Assembly (NCBI RefSeq): GCF_000956475.1 | Contig: NZ_JYJB01000010.1 | Span: 620,001 to 684,000, forward strand | Length of the DNA: 64,000 nucleotides | Direction: 5' to 3' | Source: Microbacterium hydrocarbonoxydans | GTDB lineage: Bacteria > Actinomycetota > Actinomycetes > Actinomycetales > Microbacteriaceae | Part shown: positions 42,908-51,051 of the stretch, in pieces | Position numbering within the stretch: position 1 is the first letter of the stretch | Layout: each line of letters starts with the position of its first letter | Position numbers and translations under genes: made by a program | Notes under the pieces: model-generated | Databases searched by the model: none | Seen by the model: only the letters and a program-made list of their open reading frames with translations | What the model was told of the DNA's origin: nothing

Positions 42908-43968
42908 CCGAGAAGACCACCACCCCAGAGCTGCCCGAGCTGTCGGACGACGCGATCGCCAGGATCGAGTCGGCCGTCTTCGACGAGATCGCGAGCGAGC
43001 GCCCTCCGACGCGGGTCGTCGAACGTGCGCGAGCGCGCCGCCGCGGCTGGCTGACCGGCGCCGGGATCGCGGCAGCCTTCATCGTCGGCGTGCTCGTGAC
43101 GCCGCCGATCCTGTCGAGCGTCGAGAACTCCGGTTCGTACACCGCCGTGGGCGGTGCCCCGGTCGACGGCTCGGCCGTCGACACGAGCGGCGTGAGTTCG
43201 GACAGCGCGCCAGGTGCGGTACCCGACTCCTCTCTGCAGAGCACGGAGTCCGGCGCAAGCCGCGAGATCATCGCGACAGCCGATGCCTCGGTCGAGGTGA
43301 AAGACGTGGCAGACGCCGTCGCCGAGATCACGGCACTCGCCGAGGCCCACGGCGGTTACACCGAAAGCACCGACATCGGAAAGAGCGCCTTCGTGTATGA
43401 CGACGGCGACAGCACGCAGACGGACGGCGGATACGGCTGGATCAGCATCCGCGTTCCCTCCGCTGACCTGACCACCGTGATCGACGAGCTGGCAGATTCC
43501 GGCAAGGTGCTGTCGAGCTCCGTGTCGAAGCAGGATGTGACGGCGACGTCGATCGATCTGAAGGCTCGTGTCGACTCACTGACCGCGTCGGTTCAGCGTC
43601 TGACCGAACTCATGTCGCAGTCGGCGACCGTGTCCGAGCTCATCGAGGCCGAGACCGCGCTGAGCGATCGCCAGGCGGAGCTGGAGTCGTACCAGCAGCA
43701 GCTGAAAGCACTGGAGGATCAGGTCGCCATGTCGACTCTGCAGGTGCAGCTGACGAGCCCCGCAGCGCCGAGCGCCGATCCCGCCGGGTTCGGCGACGGC
43801 CTCTCCGCCGGCTGGAAGGGCCTCATCATCTCGCTGAACGCCCTCGTGATCGCGCTCGGGTTCGTCATCCCCTGGCTCGCAGTCGCCGGGCTCATCGTGC
43901 TCATCGTGTGGCTGATCCGCCGAGCGCGCCGTCGCCGCCGCGAACCGAAGGCCGCGTCCGAGGGCTGA
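42904..43968 (+). CDS. DUF4349-family membrane protein, sigma-coupled
   Basis: A 354-aa protein. An N-terminal cytoplasmic stretch of about 50 residues precedes a first membrane helix (LTGAGIAAAFIVGVLVTP). The extracytoplasmic DUF4349 domain follows (REIIATADASVEVKDVADAV onward), with a coiled coil around residues 235-275. A second C-terminal helix pair (LIISLNALVIALGFVIPWLA and onward) and a basic tail end the protein. The cytoplasmic N-terminus before the first helix could hold a sigma factor, but no zinc anti-sigma motif is present. Translationally coupled to the sigma gene. Confidence 0.85.
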   Translation: MTEKTTTPELPELSDDAIARIESAVFDEIASERPPTRVVERARARRRGWLTGAGIAAAFIVGVLVTPPILSSVENSGSYTAVGGAPVDGSAVDTSGVSSDSAPGAVPDSSLQSTESGASREIIATADASVEVKDVADAVAEITALAEAHGGYTESTDIGKSAFVYDDGDSTQTDGGYGWISIRVPSADLTTVIDELADSGKVLSSSVSKQDVTATSIDLKARVDSLTASVQRLTELMSQSATVSELIEAETALSDRQAELESYQQQLKALEDQVAMSTLQVQLTSPAAPSADPAGFGDGLSAGWKGLIISLNALVIALGFVIPWLAVAGLIVLIVWLIRRARRRRREPKAASEG

Positions 43969-43988
43969 AGATCCCCGTCCACCATCCG

Positions 43989-44021
43989 AAGAGCCGCCCC
44001 CGATCCGTCGGGGCGGCTCTT
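43989..44021 (+). terminator. Terminator after the sigma/DUF4349 operon
   Basis: AAGAGCCGCCCC (43989-44000) pairs with GGGGCGGCTCTT (44010-44021) and the stem can extend with CGA/TCG. It begins 21 nt after the stop codon and is followed by TCCCTTGATT. Confidence 0.8.
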
Positions 44022-44041
44022 CCCTTGATTTTCCGCGGTAT

Positions 44042-44080
44042 ACAAGAACTCTTGTCGATGCATCCGATCGCTCCTAGCGT
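44042..44080 (+). promoter_or_regulatory. Promoter and operator of the ArsR-MFS pair
   Basis: Inverted repeat ACAAGA-AC-TCTTGT (44042-44055) overlaps a -35 TTGTCG (44053-44058); the -10 TAGCGT (44075-44080) follows after 16 bp and is 7 nt from GTG 44088. Autorepression by the ArsR-like protein is likely. Confidence 0.55.
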
Positions 44081-44087
44081 TGATCGG

Positions 44088-44636
44088 GTGGAAGACATCA
44101 CCGTGATCACCGCGATCCATCACCCGCTGCGGCGACGCATCGTCGACTATCTGCACCTGTACGGGGCGACGCAGGTCGGTGCGCTGGCGCGCGCATTGGA
44201 CAGTCAGGTCGGCAGCATCAGCCATCACCTGCGGATGCTCGAGCGGCCCGGCGTCGTCGAGCGGGTCGAGGATCCGAGCGGCGACCGGCGTACCAGCTGG
44301 TGGCGCCTGGCACGTCGGGGCATGACCTGGTCGACGGACGACTTCGCCGATTCCCCCGCCGACGCGCTGCTCGCGCGGGAGGCCCAGCGCCAGGGCATCC
44401 GCATGCAGATCGAGCGGCTGCAGCGCTGGCACCGCCGTGGCAGTGGATCTCCGTATGCCGATTACGACGCGTTCAACACCGAGACCGCCGGCTGGGCATC
44501 TCCCGAGGAGCTGCGCGACCTTTCCGCGCGTCTGCTCACGACGCTTCGGGAGTGGTCCGATTCGATCGACACCGAAGACGGTCAGGAGCGCGCACCGATC
44601 TTCTTCTTCGCCCACGCGTTCCCTTCGGAGCCGTGA
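44088..44636 (+). CDS. ArsR-like winged-helix regulator
   Basis: A 182-aa regulator. The winged helix is at about residues 5-75: ITAIHHPLRRRIVDYL, then GALARALDSQVGSISHHLRML and the wing DRRTSWWRL. The C-terminal part is helical and Arg/Glu-rich with no recognised ligand domain. I prefer GTG 44088 over ATG 44058 because a -10 hexamer lies 7 nt before the GTG and the ATG falls inside the promoter. It is followed by an MFS transporter whose ATG shares a base with this stop (TGATG), the usual regulator-efflux pairing. Confidence 0.82.
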   Translation: MEDITVITAIHHPLRRRIVDYLHLYGATQVGALARALDSQVGSISHHLRMLERPGVVERVEDPSGDRRTSWWRLARRGMTWSTDDFADSPADALLAREAQRQGIRMQIERLQRWHRRGSGSPYADYDAFNTETAGWASPEELRDLSARLLTTLREWSDSIDTEDGQERAPIFFFAHAFPSEP

Positions 44637-45871
44637 TGACGGTCACCGGCCCCGTCCTGATCACCGAGCCGCCGGTCTTCCGGCGGGATGTGCGGGTGCA
44701 CGCCTGGATCACCGTCAAGGCGCTGTCGGACGCGGGCGATGCGCTGTGGACGATCGCTCTGGCCTGGACGGCCGTGCAGATCGCCTCCCCCGCGGTCGCC
44801 GGGCTCATCGTCGCCGCTGGCACGGTTCCCCGCGCGATCGTGCTGCTGTGGGGCGGCGTGATCGCCGATCGGGCCGATCCACGACGCGTCATGCTGCTGT
44901 TCAACGTTCTGCGCATCGGCGTGCTGATCGGCGTCGCGCTGTGGGTGCTCGCGACCACCCCGAGTGTGACGATCCTGATCGTGGCCGCCATCGCGTTCGG
45001 GGTGTGCGACGCCTTCTATGAACCGTCTGCGGGCACGATCGCGCGGCAGCTGGTGAGAGCATCGGATCTTCCCTCCTACGGCGCCGTCGCGCAGACCGCT
45101 TCGCGTCTGGGGACGATGGCCGGCGCGGCAGCGGGCGGAGTGCTCGTGGCTCATCTCGGGTTGAGCGGCGGCGCGTCCGTGAACGCTCTGACGTTCCTCG
45201 TCGTCGTGGCGTTCATCGCGATGTGGCTGCGCCCTCGGTTCCTTCTGGCCCGAGCGCCACGAGAATCCGCACTGCGCGGCATCGGCCGCGGGTTCGCGCA
45301 TCTCCGAGAAGCCCCGACGACGAGGACGCTCGTGATCGCCCTGTCGGGACTGAACCTCGCAGTCGGACCCGCCGTGGGCATCGGACTCGCCCTGCGCGCC
45401 CACGACGAGGGCTGGGGTGCGCAGGCCGTGGGAGTCTTCGAGGCGCTGCTCGGCCTCGGCGCCGCGCTCGGCGCGGTGTGCGTGGCGCGCTGGCGGCCCC
45501 GTCGCGAGGCGCTCGGAGGCTTCTGGGCGCTCGTCGTCCAGGGCGCGGCGATCATCGCTCTCGGCGTCGGACCGGTCTGGACCGTCGGCGCCGCTGCCTT
45601 CGTGATCGGCTGCACGGCGGGGTTCGCCTCGGTGCTCCTGTCCGCCACGTTCTCCGCTACGGTCGACACCGCGTACCTCGGGCGCATGGGTTCTCTCACC
45701 CGCCTCGGCGACGACTGCCTGATGCCGCTCGCGATGGCCGGGTTCGGCGCCCTGGCCGGCGCGACCGTGCTCTGGGTTCCGTTCACGGTGTTCGGCGGCG
45801 CGATGATGCTTCTGATGGTGCTGCCTCTGAGCAACCGGGTCTTCCGGACCATGACGCTGCGCAGTACGTGA
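44636..45871 (+). CDS. MFS transporter, probable efflux pump
   Basis: A 411-aa major facilitator protein with about twelve hydrophobic segments. The loop between helices 2 and 3 reads GGVIADRADPRRVML, the MFS signature of drug-efflux-like members. Substrate unknown. Translation is coupled to the upstream ArsR-like gene. It probably exports the compound sensed by that regulator (inference). Confidence 0.88.
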   Translation: MTVTGPVLITEPPVFRRDVRVHAWITVKALSDAGDALWTIALAWTAVQIASPAVAGLIVAAGTVPRAIVLLWGGVIADRADPRRVMLLFNVLRIGVLIGVALWVLATTPSVTILIVAAIAFGVCDAFYEPSAGTIARQLVRASDLPSYGAVAQTASRLGTMAGAAAGGVLVAHLGLSGGASVNALTFLVVVAFIAMWLRPRFLLARAPRESALRGIGRGFAHLREAPTTRTLVIALSGLNLAVGPAVGIGLALRAHDEGWGAQAVGVFEALLGLGAALGAVCVARWRPRREALGGFWALVVQGAAIIALGVGPVWTVGAAAFVIGCTAGFASVLLSATFSATVDTAYLGRMGSLTRLGDDCLMPLAMAGFGALAGATVLWVPFTVFGGAMMLLMVLPLSNRVFRTMTLRST

Positions 45872-45919
45872 TCACCCTCGTCTCATCGGCGTGGACCCGG
45901 AGCGCGCGGAGGCCGTCAC

Positions 45920-45925
45920 TAGAGT
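45920..45925 (+). promoter_or_regulatory. -10 element of the acyltransferase-3 gene
   Basis: TAGAGT, 7 nt before the ATG at 45933; predicts a leaderless transcript. Confidence 0.5.
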
Positions 45926-45932
45926 GATCGCC

Positions 45933-47246
45933 ATGAGCAGCGCCGCCACCTCTTCACAGCCCCGCTCCGCGCTCGCCGGGCGCGACCTGACCCTGGATCT
46001 CGCCAGAGTCGGCTGCGTTGTCCTCGTCGTCTTCGTGCACATCCTGTTCACGGGCGTCGGCCGAGGCGCCGACGGATCGCTGATCATCGAACGCACCGTG
46101 GAATCGCAGTCGTGGTTCACCGCAGCGTCCTGGATCGCCAACATCATGCCCCTGTTCTTCGTCGTGGGCGGCTTCGCTGCTCGCGCGGGCTGGCGATCGG
46201 CGGTGGCTCGCGGAGACACGGCCGACTCGTTCGTGCGCGTGCGCCTCGCACGCCTCGCGCGCCCGGCCGTGCCGCTCTTCGCGTTCTTCGCCGTCGCCCT
46301 CGGCGTCTGCCGTCTCATCGGTCTCGACCCCGCGTTCGTCGACACGGTCGCGATCGGCGTGGGATCGCCGCTGTGGTTCCTCGCGGCATACATGATCGTG
46401 CAGGCCGCTGCGCCGACGATGATGCGCCTGCACGAGAACCACCGAGGCCGGGTGCTGCTCGCGCTGTTCGCCGCGGCACTCGTCGTCGATGCCTTCCGCT
46501 TCCTCTTCGTTGGCCACGTGCTCGGGATCGAGCCCGTGCCTCCGACCGGGTACGGCATCGGGCAGGATCTTTTCGGCATCCCGAACATCGCGTTCGTGTG
46601 GCTGTTCGCGCAGCAGGTCGGCTTCTTCCTCTTCGACGGCTGGTTCGCGAGGCGAACCTGGCCGCAGCTGCTCGGGCTCGTCGTGGTTGGCTATATGGCA
46701 CTGTGGGGCTTGGTCTCCCTGGGCGGCTATTCGTGGAGCATGCTCGGCAACCAGTGGCCGCCCACGGCGACCATGGCCGTGCTCGCGGTGGTGCAGGCAT
46801 CCGCTCTCACCCTGCTGCACCGTCCCCTCGCCGCGATCATGCGCACCCGAGCCGCGCAGGGCGCGGTGTTCGCGATCGGCTCTCGGCTGATGACGATCTA
46901 CCTGTGGCACCTGCCGGTGATCATGATCCTCATCGGAATAGAGCTGGCTCTGCCCATCCCGATGCCGACACCGGGCGGTGCCGCATGGTGGTGGACGAGG
47001 CCGCTCTTCCTCCTGATCGTCCTCGCTGCGGTGTGGGTGCTGTCGCTCTGGCTGGTGCGCTACGAGAGCGCGCCGGCGCCCGGTCTCCGGCGATTCCCTG
47101 CCTCCGGCGCGACCACCGTCGCGGTCTTCCTCTTCATCGCACCGGTGATCGCGATCACCGCGTACGGGCTGGACTTCCCACTCGCAGCAGTCGCGCTCGC
47201 CTGCACCGTGGCTGCCCTGTGGCTGACCGGATCGAAGAAGGTGTGA
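45933..47246 (+). CDS. Acyltransferase-3 family membrane protein
   Basis: A 437-aa integral membrane protein with ten or more helices. The family start is clear: RDLTLDLARVGCVVLVVFVHI with the catalytic histidine in VFVHILF near residue 36, then MPLFFVVGGFAA. Such proteins acylate cell-surface polysaccharides, lipids or antibiotics. The C-terminal region has no soluble domain. ATG 45933 lies 7 nt after TAGAGT. It stands alone between an MFS gene and a sigma gene; substrate unknown. Confidence 0.85.
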   Translation: MSSAATSSQPRSALAGRDLTLDLARVGCVVLVVFVHILFTGVGRGADGSLIIERTVESQSWFTAASWIANIMPLFFVVGGFAARAGWRSAVARGDTADSFVRVRLARLARPAVPLFAFFAVALGVCRLIGLDPAFVDTVAIGVGSPLWFLAAYMIVQAAAPTMMRLHENHRGRVLLALFAAALVVDAFRFLFVGHVLGIEPVPPTGYGIGQDLFGIPNIAFVWLFAQQVGFFLFDGWFARRTWPQLLGLVVVGYMALWGLVSLGGYSWSMLGNQWPPTATMAVLAVVQASALTLLHRPLAAIMRTRAAQGAVFAIGSRLMTIYLWHLPVIMILIGIELALPIPMPTPGGAAWWWTRPLFLLIVLAAVWVLSLWLVRYESAPAPGLRRFPASGATTVAVFLFIAPVIAITAYGLDFPLAAVALACTVAALWLTGSKKV

Positions 47247-47276
47247 CCTTCTCGGTCCCATCGGACATTCCCTGAT

Positions 47277-47861
47277 ATGGAGAAACGGAGCGACGAGGAG
47301 ATCTGGCGGCGGATGCTGGACGGCGACGCCCGCGCATTCGGGGTGATCTGGGACCGCCATCGCGATCGGGTGCTCCGCTCACTGATCTCGCTCGGCAGCG
47401 TGCAGGCAGATGCCGAGGATCTGTCGGCGATGACCTTCCTCGAGCTGTGGCGCAGGCGCCTCCACGTGCGGTTCGTCGATGCCTCGCTACTTCCCTGGCT
47501 GCTCGTCACCGCGCACAATGTGCACCGCAACGCCGCACGTGCAAGACGCCGGTACCACGCGCTGCTCGCACGGCTGCCTATCGCGGCCCACGCGCCGGAC
47601 CCGGCCGATCTGGTGCCGGACTCGACCCCTCGGGCGCAGGCGGTGCGCGAGGTTCTGAGGGTCGCTCGCCCCGTGGATCGGGCACTGCTGGAGCTCACCG
47701 CACTTGACGGGCTGACCGTCCGCGAGGCTTCACAGGCCTTGGGCATCGGGGAGTCGGCGGCGAAGATGCGTCTGTCCAGGCTCAGACGACGCATGTCCGA
47801 CGCGGCGGAGCCGGCGAGAGTCGCCGACTCCGCGCCGATCCTGGAAGGAGAGATCACGTGA
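47277..47861 (+). CDS. ECF-like RNA polymerase sigma factor
   Basis: A 194-aa sigma-like protein. Region 2 appears as FGVIWDRHRDRVLRSLISLG and DAEDLSAMTFLELWRRR, and region 4 as LTVREASQALGIGESAAKMRLSRLRRRM, split across residues 145-172. It resembles the 42350 factor only in general architecture. The stop overlaps the next gene start (GTGA). The downstream gene product is membrane-anchored, repeating the sigma plus membrane protein pattern seen twice elsewhere in this window. Confidence 0.88.
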   Translation: MEKRSDEEIWRRMLDGDARAFGVIWDRHRDRVLRSLISLGSVQADAEDLSAMTFLELWRRRLHVRFVDASLLPWLLVTAHNVHRNAARARRRYHALLARLPIAAHAPDPADLVPDSTPRAQAVREVLRVARPVDRALLELTALDGLTVREASQALGIGESAAKMRLSRLRRRMSDAAEPARVADSAPILEGEIT

Positions 47862-48733
47862 ACGTGCAGTTCGACAAGGGACGATCGGATGCGATCCGAC
47901 AGCTGCTCATCGAGACGGCGACCCCATCACGGCAGCAGCGAACGCAGCCGGGTCTCGTCGTCGGCCTGCTGCTGGTCGGCATCCTCACCGGGGCGGGCGC
48001 CTCGACGGCAGCGTTTGCGGCGACGCGCGGCTTCATCACGCCGGTGATCGCCCAGCCGAGCGGACAGCCTCGTCCCGATCTTCCCGACGCGGTGCAGGCC
48101 CCGGCTGGCACCATCCCCGGGGCGCCGGTGATCTCACTCATCGGTGCGCCGACGGTGCTCACCGTGACCGCGCCGACCGAGCATCCGATCGAGAAGAGGC
48201 CAGAGGGGGTGACTCACGTCCGTGTCACTATCGCCGCGCTGACTCCCGGCTCGGTCAGTTGGGGAACGGATGCGGGCGGCAACAACCCCAGCGCCTCGTT
48301 CGCGGCAGGCGACATCGGTCGATCCGGCGACACGAGCTGGTACGACTTCCCCCTGGATGAGACCACAGACACGTTCTTCATCACTCCGACCAACGGTCTG
48401 ACCGCGACCGTCTCGTTCCAGTACGTCAACATGACACCGACACATCTGCAGCGCAACGCCGCCGGCCAGACCTTCGGCGTGGAGGGCGGACCGGATGGAG
48501 TGCCGGATCTGATTCTGGTCAGCGGAACATCGCCGGAGGGTGAACGAGTACAGGGATACGCGCGGTCCGGGGAGCTCGCCGCTTTCAGTCCGGAGCACGA
48601 GGAGCAGCCGTCCACTCCCGAGGAAGCGCTCGCCTGGCAGGAAGAGCGGCAGAAGGAGCATCCGCACGGCTGGGACATCCCGGTCTTCGAGAGCGATGGG
48701 ATCACGCAGATCGGCACGTTCCACATCGGGTGA
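47858..48733 (+). CDS. Membrane-anchored protein coupled to a sigma factor
   Basis: A 291-aa protein not recognised beyond its layout. The N-terminal cytoplasmic segment has about 30 residues (NVQFDKGRSDAIRQLLIETA and on), followed by one membrane helix (GLVVGLLLVGILTGAGASTA). A long extracytoplasmic domain ends in a Glu-rich stretch and an IPVFESDGITQIGTF motif. GTG 47858 overlaps the sigma stop and has GGAAGGAG upstream. The short N-terminus is similar in size to those that bind sigma factors, so an anti-sigma role is plausible but unproven. Confidence 0.75.
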   Translation: MNVQFDKGRSDAIRQLLIETATPSRQQRTQPGLVVGLLLVGILTGAGASTAAFAATRGFITPVIAQPSGQPRPDLPDAVQAPAGTIPGAPVISLIGAPTVLTVTAPTEHPIEKRPEGVTHVRVTIAALTPGSVSWGTDAGGNNPSASFAAGDIGRSGDTSWYDFPLDETTDTFFITPTNGLTATVSFQYVNMTPTHLQRNAAGQTFGVEGGPDGVPDLILVSGTSPEGERVQGYARSGELAAFSPEHEEQPSTPEEALAWQEERQKEHPHGWDIPVFESDGITQIGTFHIG

Positions 48734-48765
48734 TCGACATCGGGATGCGTGGCCGAGCCGCGCGC

Positions 48766-48771
48766 TAACGT
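48766..48771 (+). promoter_or_regulatory. -10 element of the 48778 lipoprotein gene
   Basis: TAACGT, 6 nt before the ATG at 48778; predicts a leaderless transcript. Confidence 0.45.
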
Positions 48772-48777
48772 GTCCAC

Positions 48778-49221
48778 ATGGACCGACGACGGCTGGTGCG
48801 GTGGGGCACTCCCCTTCTGACACTCGCCGCGGTGTTGTCGGTATCTGGATGCTCCATGAACGCCTGTCCCGCTGTGGGTTACAGTTACGGCGGTCCGGCG
48901 GTCGTGGAGTTCGACCCGACGCTGCCTCCCGCTTCGGAGGTCGAGTCCTGCTTCGGCGACGGATGCGAGCCTGCCCCCGTCACCGCTGGTCGCGCGGACG
49001 AATGGGAGGTGCTTCAAGAGACGCCCTACATCCCGTCAGACAGCATCCCGGGCGGAGAGATCCGCTCTCTCCGGATCGTCGCCAGCACGGCGACAGGAGT
49101 GGTCGTCGATGACACGTTCGAGATTCCGATCCTGATGGAGCCGGAAGGCGTCTTCGGGCAGTGCCCCGGACCGTTCCGCTTCGACACCGTCGTCGTCGAG
49201 TGGGACGCCGAGCGCGGATGA
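48778..49221 (+). CDS. Small lipoprotein
   Basis: A 147-aa exported lipoprotein: basic start MDRRRLVRWG, hydrophobic core, and lipobox VSGC with the lipidated Cys near residue 25. The mature part holds five further cysteines (NACP, ESCFGDGCEP, GQCPGP), suggesting disulfides. No known domain. TAACGT lies 6 nt upstream of the ATG. A strong terminator follows at once. Confidence 0.75.
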   Translation: MDRRRLVRWGTPLLTLAAVLSVSGCSMNACPAVGYSYGGPAVVEFDPTLPPASEVESCFGDGCEPAPVTAGRADEWEVLQETPYIPSDSIPGGEIRSLRIVASTATGVVVDDTFEIPILMEPEGVFGQCPGPFRFDTVVVEWDAERG

Positions 49222-49236
49222 CACCCCCGGATACGA

Positions 49237-49266
49237 CGAAAGCCCTCGGCGAACCGAGGGCTTTCG
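49237..49266 (+). terminator. Terminator after the lipoprotein gene
   Basis: Perfect 13-bp stem CGAAAGCCCTCGG / CCGAGGGCTTTCG (49237-49249, 49254-49266) with a CGAA tetraloop, followed by TGTGTTGTG. It also lies just past the 3' end of the convergent tRNA-Glu and may terminate it. Confidence 0.85.
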
Positions 49267-49275
49267 TGTGTTGTG

Positions 49276-49348
49276 TGACCCCAGCGGGATTCGAACCCGC
49301 GTTACCGCCGTGAGAGGGCGGCGTACTAGGCCGCTATACGATGGGGCC
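49276..49348 (-). tRNA. tRNA-Glu (anticodon CUC)
   Basis: A 73-nt cloverleaf on the minus strand. The acceptor is GGCCCCA with TGGGGTC and discriminator A. The anticodon arm is CCGCC-CTCTCAC-GGCGG, giving anticodon CTC. The T arm GCGGG-TTCGAAT-CCCGC is canonical. No CCA is encoded. Confidence 0.97.
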
Positions 49349-49387
49349 AGGTCTTGCAGAGCGTTTCCGTTCCGCGACAACTCATAA

Positions 49388-49417
49388 AGTATGACATGCG
49401 TTTTCGCGCCTGACCAA
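49388..49417 (-). promoter_or_regulatory. Promoter of tRNA-Glu
   Basis: Minus-strand TTGGTC (49412-49417), 18-bp spacer and CATACT (49388-49393), about 40 nt before the tRNA 5' end. Confidence 0.4.
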
Positions 49418-49499
49418 ATCGAGGCGGGGCGGACCGGATCTCGGGCGTGGCGCAGCGCAGGGGTTTGCCCCGCGCCGGAATCAGGAGTTGACTCTCTCC

Positions 49500-50138
49500 A
49501 TGCGCGTCACGAAATTCGAACATGCCGCTCTCCGCATCGATGAAAGCGGCGACACCCTGCTGATCGACCCTGGGTCGTTCACCTCGCCGATCGACGACCT
49601 CAGCGGCCTCGTCGCGGTCGTCATCACGCATGAGCACCCCGACCACTGGACGCCTGAGCATCTCGACCGTATCCTGCGCGCCGCTCCGGGCACGCCGATC
49701 TTCGCTCCTTCCGGCGTCGCGCGTGCCGCGGAAGGCTACGAGATCACGGTCGTCGCCCCCGGCGACACCGTGCAGGCCGGCGCCTTCGCCCTGCGCTTCT
49801 TCGGGGGTCTCCACGCCGTCATCCACTCTTCGCTCCCCGTGGTCGAGAACGTGGGCGTCCTCGTGAACGACGAGTTCTACTATCCGGGCGACTCCTACAC
49901 CGTGCCCGCAGGCGTCGAGGTCGGCACGCTCGCCGCACCGCTGGGCGCTCCCTGGCTGAAGGTCGGCGATGCGATGGACTACGTCCTCGAGGTCAAGCCG
50001 CAGCGCGCCTTCGGCACGCACGACATGACGCTGTCGATCGCGGGCAAGAACATGCACCGACAGCGCCTGCAATGGGCGACGGAGCAGAACGGCGGCGAGT
50101 TCTTCGTGCTCGAGCCGGGCGAATCGCTCGATATCTGA
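49500..50138 (+). CDS. MBL-fold metallo-hydrolase
   Basis: A 212-aa metallo-beta-lactamase-fold protein resembling the UlaG-like branch. The metal-binding motif VVITHEHPDHWTPEHL is near residues 41-56, and later ligands are in FFGGLHAVIH and YYPGDSY (aspartate). Substrate unknown. I chose ATG 49500; a TTG 12 nt upstream sits directly on the AGGAG, so it is too close. It is followed by a phosphotransferase-like gene with a 2-bp gap. Confidence 0.85.
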   Translation: MRVTKFEHAALRIDESGDTLLIDPGSFTSPIDDLSGLVAVVITHEHPDHWTPEHLDRILRAAPGTPIFAPSGVARAAEGYEITVVAPGDTVQAGAFALRFFGGLHAVIHSSLPVVENVGVLVNDEFYYPGDSYTVPAGVEVGTLAAPLGAPWLKVGDAMDYVLEVKPQRAFGTHDMTLSIAGKNMHRQRLQWATEQNGGEFFVLEPGESLDI

Positions 50139-50140
50139 GC

Positions 50141-51025
50141 GTGGCGGATTCCCCCGTCGGCGAGCATCCGCTCACCGAGCCCGATGTGCGGTCTCTGCTG
50201 CGCACCGCGGCGCCTGAGCTCGAACACCTCCCGCTGCGCCTCGTCGCCGAGGGCTGGGACAATGCGATCTGGCGGCTCGGCGCCGATCTGGCCGTACGCA
50301 TTCCCCGGCGCGCCGTGGCGGCGCCTCTTGTCCGGCACGAGCAGCGCGCTCTGGCGGTCCTCGGGCCCTGGCTCACCGAGCACGGCATCCTCTCCCCCGT
50401 GCCGACCGTGCACGGAGCGCCCACGCGGAGCTTCCCCTGGCATTGGTCGGTCGTGCCCTGGATCGCGGGCGAACGCCCGCTCGGCCGGCCTCGAGAGGCG
50501 AACGGCGTCTGGGCCCCTGACCTCGCCGTCGCGCTGCATGCCATCCACCGCCCCGCGCCCATCGACGCGCCGCCGAACCCCTTTCGCGGCAACCCGCTCC
50601 GCACACGCGACGACGTGATGCAGGAGCGACTCGGGCTGACGCCCGAGATGCGCGCTCTCCGTGAAGCGTGGGATGCCGGGCTCGCCGCTCCCCTCGCGGA
50701 AGAGCGCGTGTGGATCCACGGCGACGTGCACCCGGGTAACATCCTGGTGCGCGATACGCGCCTCGCAGCCCTCATCGACTTCGGCGACGTCACGGCAGGC
50801 GACCCCGCATACGATCTGGCGGCCCAGTGGCTGCTCTTCGACTCCGCGGGCCGGGCAGCCTTCCGCGGTGCCGCCGGCGACCGCTACGACGACGCCACGT
50901 GGACGCGCGCACGCGGCTGGGCTGCGTACCTCACCCTCGTCTTCCTGACACAGAGCGACGATCGTGCGGAGTATCGCGAGATCGGCGTCAGCACGGCAGC
51001 GGAACTCGCCCTCTCGACGGCGTGA
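50141..51025 (+). CDS. Aminoglycoside phosphotransferase-family kinase
   Basis: A 294-aa APH/choline-kinase-fold protein. The ATP-binding region LVAEGWDNAIWRLGADLAVR, the catalytic loop VWIHGDVHPGNIL near residue 190 and the metal motif IDFGDVTAGDPAYDLA are present. The family phosphorylates diverse small alcohols; there is no specific sign of antibiotic resistance. GTG 50141 begins 2 nt after the MBL gene stop, so they are probably co-translated. Confidence 0.88.
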   Translation: MADSPVGEHPLTEPDVRSLLRTAAPELEHLPLRLVAEGWDNAIWRLGADLAVRIPRRAVAAPLVRHEQRALAVLGPWLTEHGILSPVPTVHGAPTRSFPWHWSVVPWIAGERPLGRPREANGVWAPDLAVALHAIHRPAPIDAPPNPFRGNPLRTRDDVMQERLGLTPEMRALREAWDAGLAAPLAEERVWIHGDVHPGNILVRDTRLAALIDFGDVTAGDPAYDLAAQWLLFDSAGRAAFRGAAGDRYDDATWTRARGWAAYLTLVFLTQSDDRAEYREIGVSTAAELALSTA

Positions 51026-51051
51026 TCCGCACCCTCACCCCACGGTGACGG

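Noticed and set aside
50141..51025. Aminoglycoside resistance gene
   Set aside because: The kinase fold is present, but the family is broad and nothing in the context suggests antibiotic resistance.
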